A stretch of DNA of 64,000 bases from Zygaena filipendulae (Eukaryota > Arthropoda > Insecta > Lepidoptera > Zygaenidae). The notes under the pieces were generated by a model. The model had not been told where the DNA came from. It did no database searches and worked only from the letters and a program-made list of their open reading frames with translations. Made by a program: the position numbers and the translations under genes. This document shows positions 24,083 to 33,761 of this stretch, piece by piece; the first letter of the stretch is position 1, and each line of letters begins with the position of its first letter. Location: the NCBI GenBank assembly GCA_907165275.2, contig OU015671.1, forward strand, positions 8,339,001 to 8,403,000. Reading direction: 5' to 3'.

Positions 24083-24299
24083 TTATTTTGTACAATGATA
24101 ACAAATACAGAGCTTCATCTATCATCATCTACACTAATATTATAAAGAGGAAAGAGGAAGGATGAAAACTTTAAACTACTAACCCAATTTGAAAAATTCT
24201 TTCATTTGTAGGAAGCTATGGTACCTAGTCTCAAGTGACACAGGAAATTTCCACAAGAACTCCAAAATTAGAGCAGGTGAAACTGCAGGGAAACACTAA

Positions 24300-26150
24300 T
24301 ATGTTACAAAGAGGTGAGTTTGGGTGCAGGGTGTAATCTCAGGAATTATTTCACTCAAAGGAAGTTAAAATATTCCTGAGTGACAAAATATGATACTTCT
24401 CTTCTCGTTATCAAGGGAGTCCCAAAATTTGCAGATTAAACTGAGGGGAACAGTTAGTTGCAAATATAATTATTTTCTTTTGCATAAACAGTAATTATCC
24501 TGGAATGTGGTTATTTTGTAATTTAATGAAGATTGTATTATTTGTTTACCTACTTATTTATAACATCTGCATCAGTCAATTATAATAGTACACTACCTAC
24601 TTATTTTGAATTATTATATTTATACAACGTGTTAATGAATTAACTGAAAACTAGAAAGTAGTTTGCTCAGAATCGACTAGCGAATTGATCGCATCATGTT
24701 TTAATATAGGTTATATTTTTTCATTTTTACCAGCCCATGTCTAAATTATTTATAATACCATATTAGATGTGTACGCTGCCCACAGCAAAAAAATTCGAAT
24801 GGGTTGGCACAGGTGTAGCGCTTGGAATTTCGTAGATAAGTCACCTCCAAACTAATGTTGAATAACTTTTAAAGTATAAATTTTTTCATCATAAAATCAA
24901 ATCAAATCAAATCAAATATACTTTATTGCACACACAGTAGAATATTTTTAGTATACTTTTATCATATTGTTGTTTATTTTTTTAAATGGGATGTATCAGG
25001 TTTTCAGTTAATTTAGTTGTATATTGTAATAAAGTTGTATACATCTACTTGCAAGCAATAGTGATGGCATGTTCAATCAGCTAAATCCATATTCACTTTA
25101 TATTATTAAATCTATATATTTTATAAAAAGTATAAATACACTATGAAGTTCATTATTTCCTTGTTTTTCATCTAAATGTCCTTTCTCATATAGTAGTTAG
25201 GCTAGGAGAGCACAGAGTACATTAAAATTCTATAATTTTTAAGTATAAGATGAGTACCTATCTACTAAATTTAATGAGAAAAACTAATTCAGACACTTAT
25301 TAATCTAAACAAAATAACTGGTTTTCAATTTAATGTTTCCAAATTTTAACTTATTTTTTCCTTTAATATCTTTAATTGGGACTCGACAATAAGGTAGCCC
25401 ATAGTCAAATGATACAAAACTACCAGCTGTTTTAAAGTTATACACATGAGGAGTGTATCCAGGTCAGTCTTTATGTGTTCAGTTTATGTTTATGTTATCA
25501 GATTACCTTGGGCACACATGGATAGTTCCACCACTAGTTCAAACAGTTTCCATTTACTGAACTACACCTACCCAGAATATGACACCTGGGTACCTAGGTA
25601 CTTAAGTCTAGGTATTACCATAACGATTATATAGCTTAAATCCAGATTTATGTAACAAAATCATTCCCAGACAAATTTAACGAAGAGCATAGATGAATCA
25701 GATACTTAATTTAGATAAATATATTTAGGATAATCATACATTAGATGTGTATCAGCCGTGACTAAATATATTTTCTAAAACAACAAAAGAAACAATAAAC
25801 TCACCTCACGAATAATGTTAAGTCATCCAACTTAAATAATTGAAACGTGAATTACAGCAAATAGACCAAAATAGACGTATATCAAATATTTTCAGAAAGA
25901 TTTCAGTTTGCGAAGATTCACAATTCTAATTTACGCAGGTAAGTATTTTACGCGAAATTCACGAATCCATTAATTTCTGACATTTCGGATCACTTTCCTT
26001 TCTGTCATGTCTTCTTCTTCTTCTTTTTTATTAAATGGCAACTTTTTTCTGTCATGTCATTCAACAGTCATTGCCAAGTGCCGTAGACGGTTCTCCGTCC
26101 ACGCCAAGTGCCAACTGCCAACTAGTGAAGTGTCATAACACAGACTAAAC
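24300..26150. other. AT-rich intergenic stretch
   Basis: No gene supported. It contains a short (AAATC)n run at about 24895-24917 followed by ATACTTTATTGCACA, which looks like a LINE 3' tail, and the candidate leader-exon donor at 25805. The remainder is unrecognised. Confidence 0.5.
25805..25960 (-). promoter_or_regulatory. possible 5' non-coding exon or promoter area of Ubr1
   Basis: On the minus strand a strong donor, CGTGAG|GTGAGT, occurs at 25805/25804. An acceptor-like TATACTCGCAG lies about 30 nt upstream of the Ubr1 ATG. Together they could splice a non-coding leader exon onto exon 1. The right limit is not defined. There is no coding evidence, so this is inference from splice-site sequence only. 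Confidence 0.25.
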
Positions 26151-26173
26151 TCTATTGATAAAAAGAGTTCTTC

Positions 26174-26428
26174 GGTTGTTGACGAGTGAAAGCCGTATCG
26201 AAAACACGCGTGTCACGTTTTTCGTTATTTCAGTCACTTTTCAGCATCTATTTTGGACCCTGAGCAGGAAACTGACTTTCAAAAGAGCCATGTTTTAACT
26301 TGGGGAACAATCTAACATTGTCATTGGCGATTCGCCATAGTAGATGAAGAGATTGTTATTATTATGAAACATTGTCATTGGCAAATTATAATTATAGACG
26401 CCATTATTAAAGAAGAAGAAGAAGAAGA
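26174..26428 (+). mobile_element. short (GAA)-tailed retroposon, copy 1
   Basis: Starts GGTTGTTGACGAGTGAAAGC, contains AAAACACGCGTGTCACG and ATCTATTTTGGACCCTGAGC, and ends CGCCATTATTAAAG followed by a GAA-repeat tail. It is flanked by AGAGTTCTTC (26164-26173 and 26429-26438). The same 5' and 3' ends occur at 37747-37974, so both are full length. No coding frame and no clear pol III boxes; it may be an internally deleted LINE or a SINE. Confidence 0.65.
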
Positions 26429-27394
26429 AGAGTTCTTCGACTTCTTCGAAAAAAAAAATCTGGGGGAATCGAAGATCGTGCGTGGTGGTTCTCTCATTTA
26501 TTTTTTTAAGTGGATTTTATTGGATTTGCTCATAGTACATCGATTTCTCCTACTTTGATCCCTACTTAATATATTATGTCTTGGAACGCACCCTAAATAT
26601 CCTAGCTGTTCGTGTAGTTTCAACAGTGATAATTTCGGAGTACCCGCGGGAATTATAGGACAAATATGACCTATAAAACTTCATCTGGGGTCACCCTATC
26701 TATTGGTGAAAGCCGCATGAAAATCTGTTCAGTAGTTCAGTTTATCCTGAACAGGCAGATACAGAAACGGCGTTTTATAATACCCCTCCTATAATACTTA
26801 ATATATTGACCTATTAATTATTGACATACCTACAGGTGAAAGTTTAAACGAGGGACGTTTTGGATGGTACCTACCTCAGAAGCTACCAGATTCTAGTCTC
26901 ATGTCTTTGAAATTATCTTGAGCGCGCAAAGGGTACTTGCATAATTTTGTTTCCAGCCTATTATAAAGATATATGGCCTGCTTAAACAAAGCAAGAAAAA
27001 GAAAAAAATATATGCATAAATTAATTAAATAGAGCATTTCAAAGTTCCTACTTTTGATTTTACCGCCGAAACGCGGAATGACGTCACTAGTTTAAAGTTA
27101 CGCCTTCTTCTTCTTCTTCTTCTTTTAAAATATGGCTTCCACTATGTTCACTCACAGTGACTCCGCCAATGTCACGTAGTTGAGAGTAAACGAGGGAGGA
27201 CAAGTTTGTTCGGTGGGAATGATATTACCAAGAGCCTGAGTTTACCTACAAAAAAAAAGAAACGACAACACAAAAGTTAGTATATATAGTTAGTGAGGGT
27301 AGGGATGTTATAACACAGAGAGGATGTTGAGGAAGACAATTATTTTATAGTACTAACTACATAATATTACATTATATATACACAAATAGTACAC

Positions 27395-30300
27395 TCATAA
27401 ATATAAATTGTTAGCTTCTATAAATTTTGCTAGGGTCCTTACAAAAGGGGAGAAAGAGAGAGTAAGGAGGCTTTTCATATTTGTTGGGCGAGGGATCTCT
27501 GTTGGAAGTGAGTCATAGAAGGAGGATATAAGTTTAGGACAACTAAAGAACATATGATCCACAGTTCCTTCGTCTATGCCACATTCACAGAGGGAGTGAT
27601 CCCTAACCCTTATTTTGTTTAGGTGAACAGGAGTGCAAGAGTGACCCAAACGAAGACGGCAAATAGTTGACACTGTTTTTTTATTTATAGTGCGGTATTT
27701 AAAAAACCATGGGGTGCTGGGTATATCGGGCTGTATGTTGCCATAATGTTTTGCCTTGGATTTGTTCAAAAGCCAGTCCTTGTTCCACTCTCTTAGAAGT
27801 TCCACGGGAGCTAGGGTACACAGATCGTGAGCGTAGATGCGGTTATATTTTACAGAGCCTCTCTCTATTGCTGTCTTGGCGCATGAGTCGGCTGTTTCAT
27901 TGCCCCGAATTCCACTATGGCCAGGGATCCACGCAAGAGCCACCAATAGTCCAAGTTCTTTACACCTGAACAAACTTTCTCTAATTTTGAGGATTATAGG
28001 GAATTTTGATTTTGATTTAAAGGGATTAGAAAGGATTGCCTGCAAACAGCTTAAGGAGTCAGATAGTATAAGGATTCTGTTTAAACTATGGGAGATTACA
28101 AAATCAATAGCTTCCTGGATTGCTATTGCTTCGCCGGAAAAAACCGAATAGGGTGGGGGGCACTTAAACTCAAGCACAATTTTGAATTTGGGAAACCAGA
28201 CCGCAGCTCCAACATAGCCCGCAGGGCACAGTTTAGATGCATCGGTATACATGGTAGACCAATTTTGCCAACTACGGTTTAGGATGTCTTGGACTTCTTT
28301 GTCAGCTCCAGATGAGTTTTTATTGACACCGAAAAAAAGTTCAATATTAGGTTTGAAGGTGAGAGCGTCAAATGGAGTTGAGAAGAGGGGATTGCAAGGA
28401 GACTGATAGAGAGGGAAAGGAGAACGGGGAAGTTTAAGATAGCTGGAAACGATGCAGGGGATTGAATGGTTATTTTGGAAATGAGATAAAAGTTCAACCT
28501 TGGGAAGAAGAGGGTGAGAGGGAAGCTGAGCCGCTTTAAAAAGGAAACGGTCTGATAATAATTGCCTGCGGAGATTAAGAGGTGGATCGCAACACTCAAC
28601 TCGCATAGCATGAACCGGAGATGACTTCATGGCGCCCAATATAATTCGCAGGCATTTTGATTGTATTTTGTTAAGTCTTTCTAGGGCTAATTTATTACAA
28701 GGGTCTAAAAGGAATGTCCCGTAATCTAAATTACTTCGGATAATGGCATTGTAGATCAGTTTGAGGTTGTAAGGGTGGGCACCCCAGCGGACACCACAGA
28801 GGGCTCTAAGAACATTAATCCCCTTTTCACACTTCCGGACAACATAATCTATGTGAGCAATTCCTGTAAGTCGACTATCCAAAATGACTCCCAAGAATTT
28901 GGCTTGATTTGAAACAGAAATGGCATGGTTATTCACCCGTAGGTTGATATCAGGGATTATTCTTTTACGGGTGAATATTACAGCACAGCTTTTAGGGGCT
29001 GACAGGGAAAGGCCATGGTTGCAAAGCCATTCATTTAAATAACTAAGGGATGAATTTAAATGCAGCGAGGCAGAAGAGATCGAATTGGAGGAAATATATA
29101 GTGCCAGGTCATCGGCGTACTGAAGGAGATGGCAGGCTTGAGGAAGGGATGTTTCAAGATCATAGGTATATAAACTATATAAGAGGGGGCTTAGAACTGA
29201 TCCTTGGGGTAAGCCTTTCCAAACGGTTCTATGTATAAGTGGCTCATCTTTGTTTCTAATTTGGATAGATCTGGCCATCAGCAGGTTGCATATGAACTTA
29301 GTGATCCTCACAGGGATGCTCAGCTGTTGCATTTTCTGCCTGAGTAGTGGAAGAACAACGTTGTCGTATGCTGCAGTAATGTCCAGAAAAATACCAACAA
29401 GGAACTCTTTTTTATTGAAGGCCAAACGGATATCAGTTGTCAGGATACTAAGACTATCCATAACACTTTTACCTTTTCTGAAGCCATATTGGGATTTTGC
29501 TAGGATGCTTTTGTTTTCTAGGAGCCATTCAAGACGGTTTTTTACTAAATGTTCGGCAATTTTGGCGAGGACCGAGGATAGAGCAATAGGACGGTAGGAA
29601 GAGGGATCGAGCGGATCTTTACCAGGTTTTAAAATAGGGAGGATTATTTGAGACTTCCAATCGTCAGGGATACTTGCAGTTTCAAAAATTTTATTAATCA
29701 GTTCCAAAAAAAAAATATGTGTACTGTTGCCAGCCTTACATAGGAAAGAGAACGGTATGCCATCAGCACCAGGGGATGAATCCCGAAGATGATATAAGAC
29801 ACAGTTTAGTTCGTCAAGGGAGAAGAGGCTATTCATTCTATTTGAATCAGGAGAGAAATGTTCTATGGAAGGATTGGGAAGGCAGTCAATGTGGGGAGCT
29901 AAAGGAGGGGCTAAACGGTCAGCAAAGTCATTGAGCCACGAAGAATTGTCAGATGAGGTCACATTTTTGTCAATGAAAGATCCGCGAAATCTCTTTAGAT
30001 TTTTCCATACAAGGGAGGGAGGGGAACGGGGGGATAAATGTTCACAGAACCGGGTCCAACCTTCTTTTTTCTTTTTGGAGAGTAGTCTTCTCGATTTTGC
30101 AGCGATTTTTTGGTACTCAATAAAGTTTTCTATCGACATACTTTCACTGTACCGGCTTTCAGCTCTTGCTCTAAGTTGAACCATTTCTGTGCATTCTGCG
30201 TCCCACCAGGGGGGCGACAATCTCCTATTCTTATTACAGTTCTTTAGCGGGATGTGAGAGTCAGCCGCATCTAGAAGGGCTTTAACAAATTTTTCATAAT

Positions 30301-31084
30301 TGCTTGAAAGGGTAGAGTGTGATAGGGGAGGGATTTGATAAATATTTTCTTCTAAAGTTGATTTATACTTTTCCCAGTCAGCCTTCCCGAGTCTGTATTT
30401 TAAGAGAGGTTTAAATCGGGAGTTAGGGGAAGGAATGCCTGATAAATTTAAAATTAAAGGAAAATGGTCACTGCCATATGAACTAGAAAGCGCCCTCCAG
30501 GAGGTGGAAGAGGCTAAGGATGGGGAACTAATGGAAAGGTCAGGAGAACTCATGGGATTCTGACCAGGTAAGACCCTCCTTGTTGGGGACCCATCATTGA
30601 GGACACAGAGATTTAGTTCATCAAAAATATCCAAGAGGTATGAGGAGAAAGAATCACAATGGTGCGAACCCCATGATGTGTGATGGCAGTTAAAGTCACC
30701 CAGGATTATAGTTGGAATTGGGAGGGTAGAGAGGATAGAACGGAGTTCAGGTATAAGAGTAGGCCTGGGGTGGGGGATGTAGACAGAGAGAATAGCAATC
30801 CCGAGAGCCCTGGCAGCTACGGCATTGATATCCTGACTGTGTGGGGGCAGGGTAATTTGGGAAAAGGGGATGGAGTGGCTCAGAAGGAGCGCACTCCCAG
30901 CATAACCATCGCTCCTGTCGTCCCGGAGGCATGAATAACCCGGCACCCGGAAACGAGAACCGGGGACAAGCCATGTCTCCGACACTGCAACAGCGGCTGG
31001 ATGGAATTCATTAATTAAATTTAAAATTTCATGTTTTTTGCGCCGAATGCTTTTAGGATTCCACTGAAGGAGATTGGGGGACAT
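27395..31084 (-). CDS. LINE ORF2, endonuclease / reverse transcriptase / RNase H
   Basis: 1229 residues from the ATG at 31084 (MSPNLLQWNPKSIRRKK). The N-terminal ~220 residues are an APE endonuclease: LQWNPKS, VSETW, ILGDFNCHHTSWGS, and YGSDHFPLIL with the catalytic SDH. The central reverse transcriptase has SSYRPIALSSVLAKIAEHLV, KGLPQGSVLSPLLYSLY and the active site QYADDLALY. The C-terminal RNase H has MYTDASK, SGEAIAIQEA, ILSDSLSC and GNETADSCAK (acidic D-E-D-D set), followed by a Cys/His-rich tail (HSLCECGIDEGTVDHMFFSC). All key residues seen are conserved, so target-primed reverse transcription could be functional. The antisense strand has open frames that I treat as shadows. Confidence 0.95.
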   Translation of the reverse strand: MSPNLLQWNPKSIRRKKHEILNLINEFHPAAVAVSETWLVPGSRFRVPGYSCLRDDRSDGYAGSALLLSHSIPFSQITLPPHSQDINAVAARALGIAILSVYIPHPRPTLIPELRSILSTLPIPTIILGDFNCHHTSWGSHHCDSFSSYLLDIFDELNLCVLNDGSPTRRVLPGQNPMSSPDLSISSPSLASSTSWRALSSSYGSDHFPLILNLSGIPSPNSRFKPLLKYRLGKADWEKYKSTLEENIYQIPPLSHSTLSSNYEKFVKALLDAADSHIPLKNCNKNRRLSPPWWDAECTEMVQLRARAESRYSESMSIENFIEYQKIAAKSRRLLSKKKKEGWTRFCEHLSPRSPPSLVWKNLKRFRGSFIDKNVTSSDNSSWLNDFADRLAPPLAPHIDCLPNPSIEHFSPDSNRMNSLFSLDELNCVLYHLRDSSPGADGIPFSFLCKAGNSTHIFFLELINKIFETASIPDDWKSQIILPILKPGKDPLDPSSYRPIALSSVLAKIAEHLVKNRLEWLLENKSILAKSQYGFRKGKSVMDSLSILTTDIRLAFNKKEFLVGIFLDITAAYDNVVLPLLRQKMQQLSIPVRITKFICNLLMARSIQIRNKDEPLIHRTVWKGLPQGSVLSPLLYSLYTYDLETSLPQACHLLQYADDLALYISSNSISSASLHLNSSLSYLNEWLCNHGLSLSAPKSCAVIFTRKRIIPDINLRVNNHAISVSNQAKFLGVILDSRLTGIAHIDYVVRKCEKGINVLRALCGVRWGAHPYNLKLIYNAIIRSNLDYGTFLLDPCNKLALERLNKIQSKCLRIILGAMKSSPVHAMRVECCDPPLNLRRQLLSDRFLFKAAQLPSHPLLPKVELLSHFQNNHSIPCIVSSYLKLPRSPFPLYQSPCNPLFSTPFDALTFKPNIELFFGVNKNSSGADKEVQDILNRSWQNWSTMYTDASKLCPAGYVGAAVWFPKFKIVLEFKCPPPYSVFSGEAIAIQEAIDFVISHSLNRILILSDSLSCLQAILSNPFKSKSKFPIILKIRESLFRCKELGLLVALAWIPGHSGIRGNETADSCAKTAIERGSVKYNRIYAHDLCTLAPVELLREWNKDWLLNKSKAKHYGNIQPDIPSTPWFFKYRTINKKTVSTICRLRLGHSCTPVHLNKIRVRDHSLCECGIDEGTVDHMFFSCPKLISSFYDSLPTEIPRPTNMKSLLTLSFSPFVRTLAKFIEANNLYL

Positions 31085-32489
31085 CTTTAGGGAATAAGGA
31101 AACAATTTCAGCTATTTTGTGAGCAGCGTTGGACGGTAGGCAATCACTATATTTGGTTAAAATGTTCATGAGGAGAGAGATTAACAGTTCAATAAGATTA
31201 TCATTAGGGGAGACAGAAGTATTAGCAGTTTGTAGGTCCTCGGGTTTTTTGAGAGCACTACCATTCGGTAGAGATGGGTAGTCGCGAAGAGTAAGTAATT
31301 TGTGCGCATTTTGGTCATATCCCTTAATTAAAGGAGCCCGGGATTTAGATGGAAGGAAGAAGGTCCTTTTGTATGAGGAGCCTTGTGAAGTATTTTGGGA
31401 AGGAGAGGGGATTTCCTGAGTGGATGGGGGAGGAGGGGAATATAGTTCCCTTGAAATTTCTGCATATGACCTGCGGACGGGGGGAAAACGTTGGGAGGCC
31501 TCAATATAGGATATAGAGTCCTGGGACATTGTTACTTTAATAGCCCGTTGACGGGATTGTTCTGGGCAATCTTTATCTGTGGCAAAATGTTTGCCTGAAC
31601 AGTGGATACAGGTAGCGGAATTTGGGGCAACCACACAGCTATCTCCTAGATGTGGTTGAGAGCATTTGTAGCACCTTGGTTTCGATCTACACTGTGTGCG
31701 AACATGTCCAAAACGGCAGCAACTGTAGCACTGAATTGTGGGAAGCTGATAATGTACGACTGGTAAGGATGTGTGGCAGCAGTATACTCTGGGTGGAAGG
31801 ATTTGTCCTTTAAAAGTTAAAACGACCGACTGAGTAGGAACCCATGTAGTTGTACCTTCAGTAATATTTTTCCTATTAAGACGGCGGGCTTTTAATACGG
31901 GCCCACAATTATTTGGGATATCTATAGATTCCACAAACTCCTCCATGGACCAGTCCACAGGGACACCTTTTACGAGACCCATCCTAGAGATATTATAGGT
32001 AGGGATAAAAGCCTTGTATTTGAATTTTATGAGAAGGGAGTTTTCTAGAAATGAATTGGCATCTATTGAAGATTTAAATTCTACAGACATTCTGTTACGA
32101 CCAGCACTTTTGACACCTCCACACACTATATTTTTAACATTGCAGTCAACCAGTAGTTTACCAAACTTAATCGGTCTAATGGAAGTACCAGCAGCAGGGT
32201 CAGGATCTTCGCGAGTGACGTGGACCAGGAAGGGGCCAGCATCTTGTTCGTGATATTTTTTTGGGCCATCTTGGTAACTAGGGTTTAAATATATTGAAGC
32301 GATGGAGGGGTTTGCATTTTGAGGGGAAATAAATACTTTTTTGTTTTGATCGGGAATTGGATCTTGCGAGGGTCTTTTGCGCGAGTCATGGGGAGTCTCT
32401 ACTTGTGATAAGGCGGGGGATAGTTCCATAAACTCAATGGGACTATCAGGGGGATCAGGGGGTTTAGGAGGGATAATATTGTCATCCAT
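31053..32489 (-). CDS. LINE ORF1, nucleic-acid-binding protein
   Basis: 478 residues from the first ATG (MDDNIIPPKPPDPPDS); the frame is open a few codons further upstream. ORF1 proteins of this LINE group bind element RNA and form the RNP (family knowledge). Three zinc-knuckle-like clusters lie in the second half: CYSCCRFGHVRTQC (CX2CX4HX4C), CYKCSQPHLGDSC and CIHCSGKHFATDKDC. The N-terminal third is proline-rich and hydrophilic. The end overlaps the start of ORF2 by about 32 nt in another frame, suggesting coupled or reinitiated translation of ORF2. No internal stops or frameshifts. Confidence 0.9.
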   Translation of the reverse strand: MDDNIIPPKPPDPPDSPIEFMELSPALSQVETPHDSRKRPSQDPIPDQNKKVFISPQNANPSIASIYLNPSYQDGPKKYHEQDAGPFLVHVTREDPDPAAGTSIRPIKFGKLLVDCNVKNIVCGGVKSAGRNRMSVEFKSSIDANSFLENSLLIKFKYKAFIPTYNISRMGLVKGVPVDWSMEEFVESIDIPNNCGPVLKARRLNRKNITEGTTTWVPTQSVVLTFKGQILPPRVYCCHTSLPVVHYQLPTIQCYSCCRFGHVRTQCRSKPRCYKCSQPHLGDSCVVAPNSATCIHCSGKHFATDKDCPEQSRQRAIKVTMSQDSISYIEASQRFPPVRRSYAEISRELYSPPPPSTQEIPSPSQNTSQGSSYKRTFFLPSKSRAPLIKGYDQNAHKLLTLRDYPSLPNGSALKKPEDLQTANTSVSPNDNLIELLISLLMNILTKYSDCLPSNAAHKIAEIVSLFPKDVPQSPSVES

Positions 32490-32710
32490 TGCTATTCGCA
32501 ATGGTTGACCACTGTTATTCTAGGTTAAAAACTACAACTACGTACTTACAGATTTAGGTATAACTACACCAACACCACACTAATTTAATAAACTAGGCTA
32601 TTTGATCGTAAAGAAAACAGATACAGCGGGATTTATCACTAAAATACATGAAAACTCACTTACACGTGTGCTACACAACAAACGAGAAAGCGGAGTCCAA
32701 GTTACGCCTT

Positions 32711-33740
32711 ATTAATCTGTGACAGAGATGTCACTGTCGTATTGACAGGGTCATGTGACACTGACAGACAGATAACTTCAATATCTAAAAGCCGTAGATG
32801 GAGAATCCGTCTACGCTAAAAGCGAAATTAAGGTTCAACTGTGTCGAATTACTTCCAAAAGTTCCAGTAAAGAATCGAAATACATCTTACCGATGCATTT
32901 TAAAGTAAAAAACTTCAGAAAAAGGAAAATGTGTTGACTGTATGCACTTAGTTTCTTTTGCCTTCCCTGAAAGAGGTAATTGTTTCCTAAAAAAATAAAA
33001 GTGACGTAATATGTTAAGGGTGGCTGTGATTGGTGTTTCATTGCAACGTTCCGTTTCACAAAATTAAAAGTTGAATATTTTGGAAACTACTGATAATTTT
33101 TTAGTAAATCTTTCACGATAATGCTTTTCTAAGACTCTATTTTTGAAATATTGACACAATTTCTTATTATAAATTTAATGCAAGTACCCTCCTATTAGTC
33201 GTCGAGAGTATTTGCGCTGACGCGCCGTTAAACGTAAAGATCATTTACGTAGGTGCGTAAATTCACAGTTTTCTATATCCTTGTTAAAAATTACAGCTGT
33301 ATTCTACGTGTATATCATAAAACTAACACAAATACACAATAACGTAGGTAGTTAAGTCCGACCAAGGCATAGGCACAGTTAATAATACTAGCATAGGTAT
33401 TGTCTGAAGATGCTATTTTATTTTGAGAACAGCGCCACTTCAGCATATCCTAATGTTCTAGTTATATAACTGCAAGCACGACTCCATAAATATCAGAATT
33501 TTGTGTTTATAATCCCAAAATACTTCGTAGCTGTGTAACTACGAAAGTTTCAAAATTAGTTTTTTTGTTGAAATTGAATTGAAAGAACTTTATTTGACAC
33601 AGAACATGGAGAATTAAAACATACATTAATTAACAGAAATGTATGAATGAGGGACCACTTAGTAGATTTATATTTAGATTTATATTTCTATGATGCAAAT
33701 TGAAATTACCAAATATTACATAATAATTTACATAAAATTA
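32711..33740. other. intergenic region between LINE and NDUFAF7 3' end
   Basis: No gene supported. It contains a repeat piece at about 32895-32995 (TTAGTTTCTTTTGCCTTCCC) that is also present at 38040-38073 plus 39864-39890 and, inverted, near 4258-4350 and 37437-37540. A possible LINE tail (GAACTTTATTTGACACAGAAC) lies near 33585. Confidence 0.5.
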
Positions 33741-33745
33741 AGTAT

Positions 33746-33751
33746 TTTATT
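33746..33751 (-). terminator. polyadenylation signal AATAAA of NDUFAF7
   Basis: AATAAA on the minus strand about 10 nt after the stop codon, implying a very short 3' UTR. A second signal further downstream is not excluded. Confidence 0.55.
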
Positions 33752-33761
33752 ATAGGTATTC

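Larger units (their letters stand above)
27107..32698 (-). mobile_element. full-length LINE (I/Jockey superfamily, RNase H-bearing)
   Basis: About 5.6 kb on the minus strand. It has a 5' UTR of about 0.2 kb (32490-32698), ORF1, a slightly overlapping ORF2, a 3' UTR of about 0.28 kb, and a (GAA)n tail (27107-27125 on plus as TTC repeats). It is flanked by the 12-bp duplication AAGTTACGCCTT (27095-27106 and 32699-32710). Both ORFs are intact, which implies recent insertion. Domains are an ORF1 with zinc knuckles, an APE-type endonuclease, a reverse transcriptase and an RNase H. RNase H presence argues for the I group rather than Jockey proper. Confidence 0.93.

Noticed and set aside
27709..30934. 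Plus-strand open frames across the LINE
   Set aside because: They are antisense shadows of the intact ORF2 and have no recognisable protein features.
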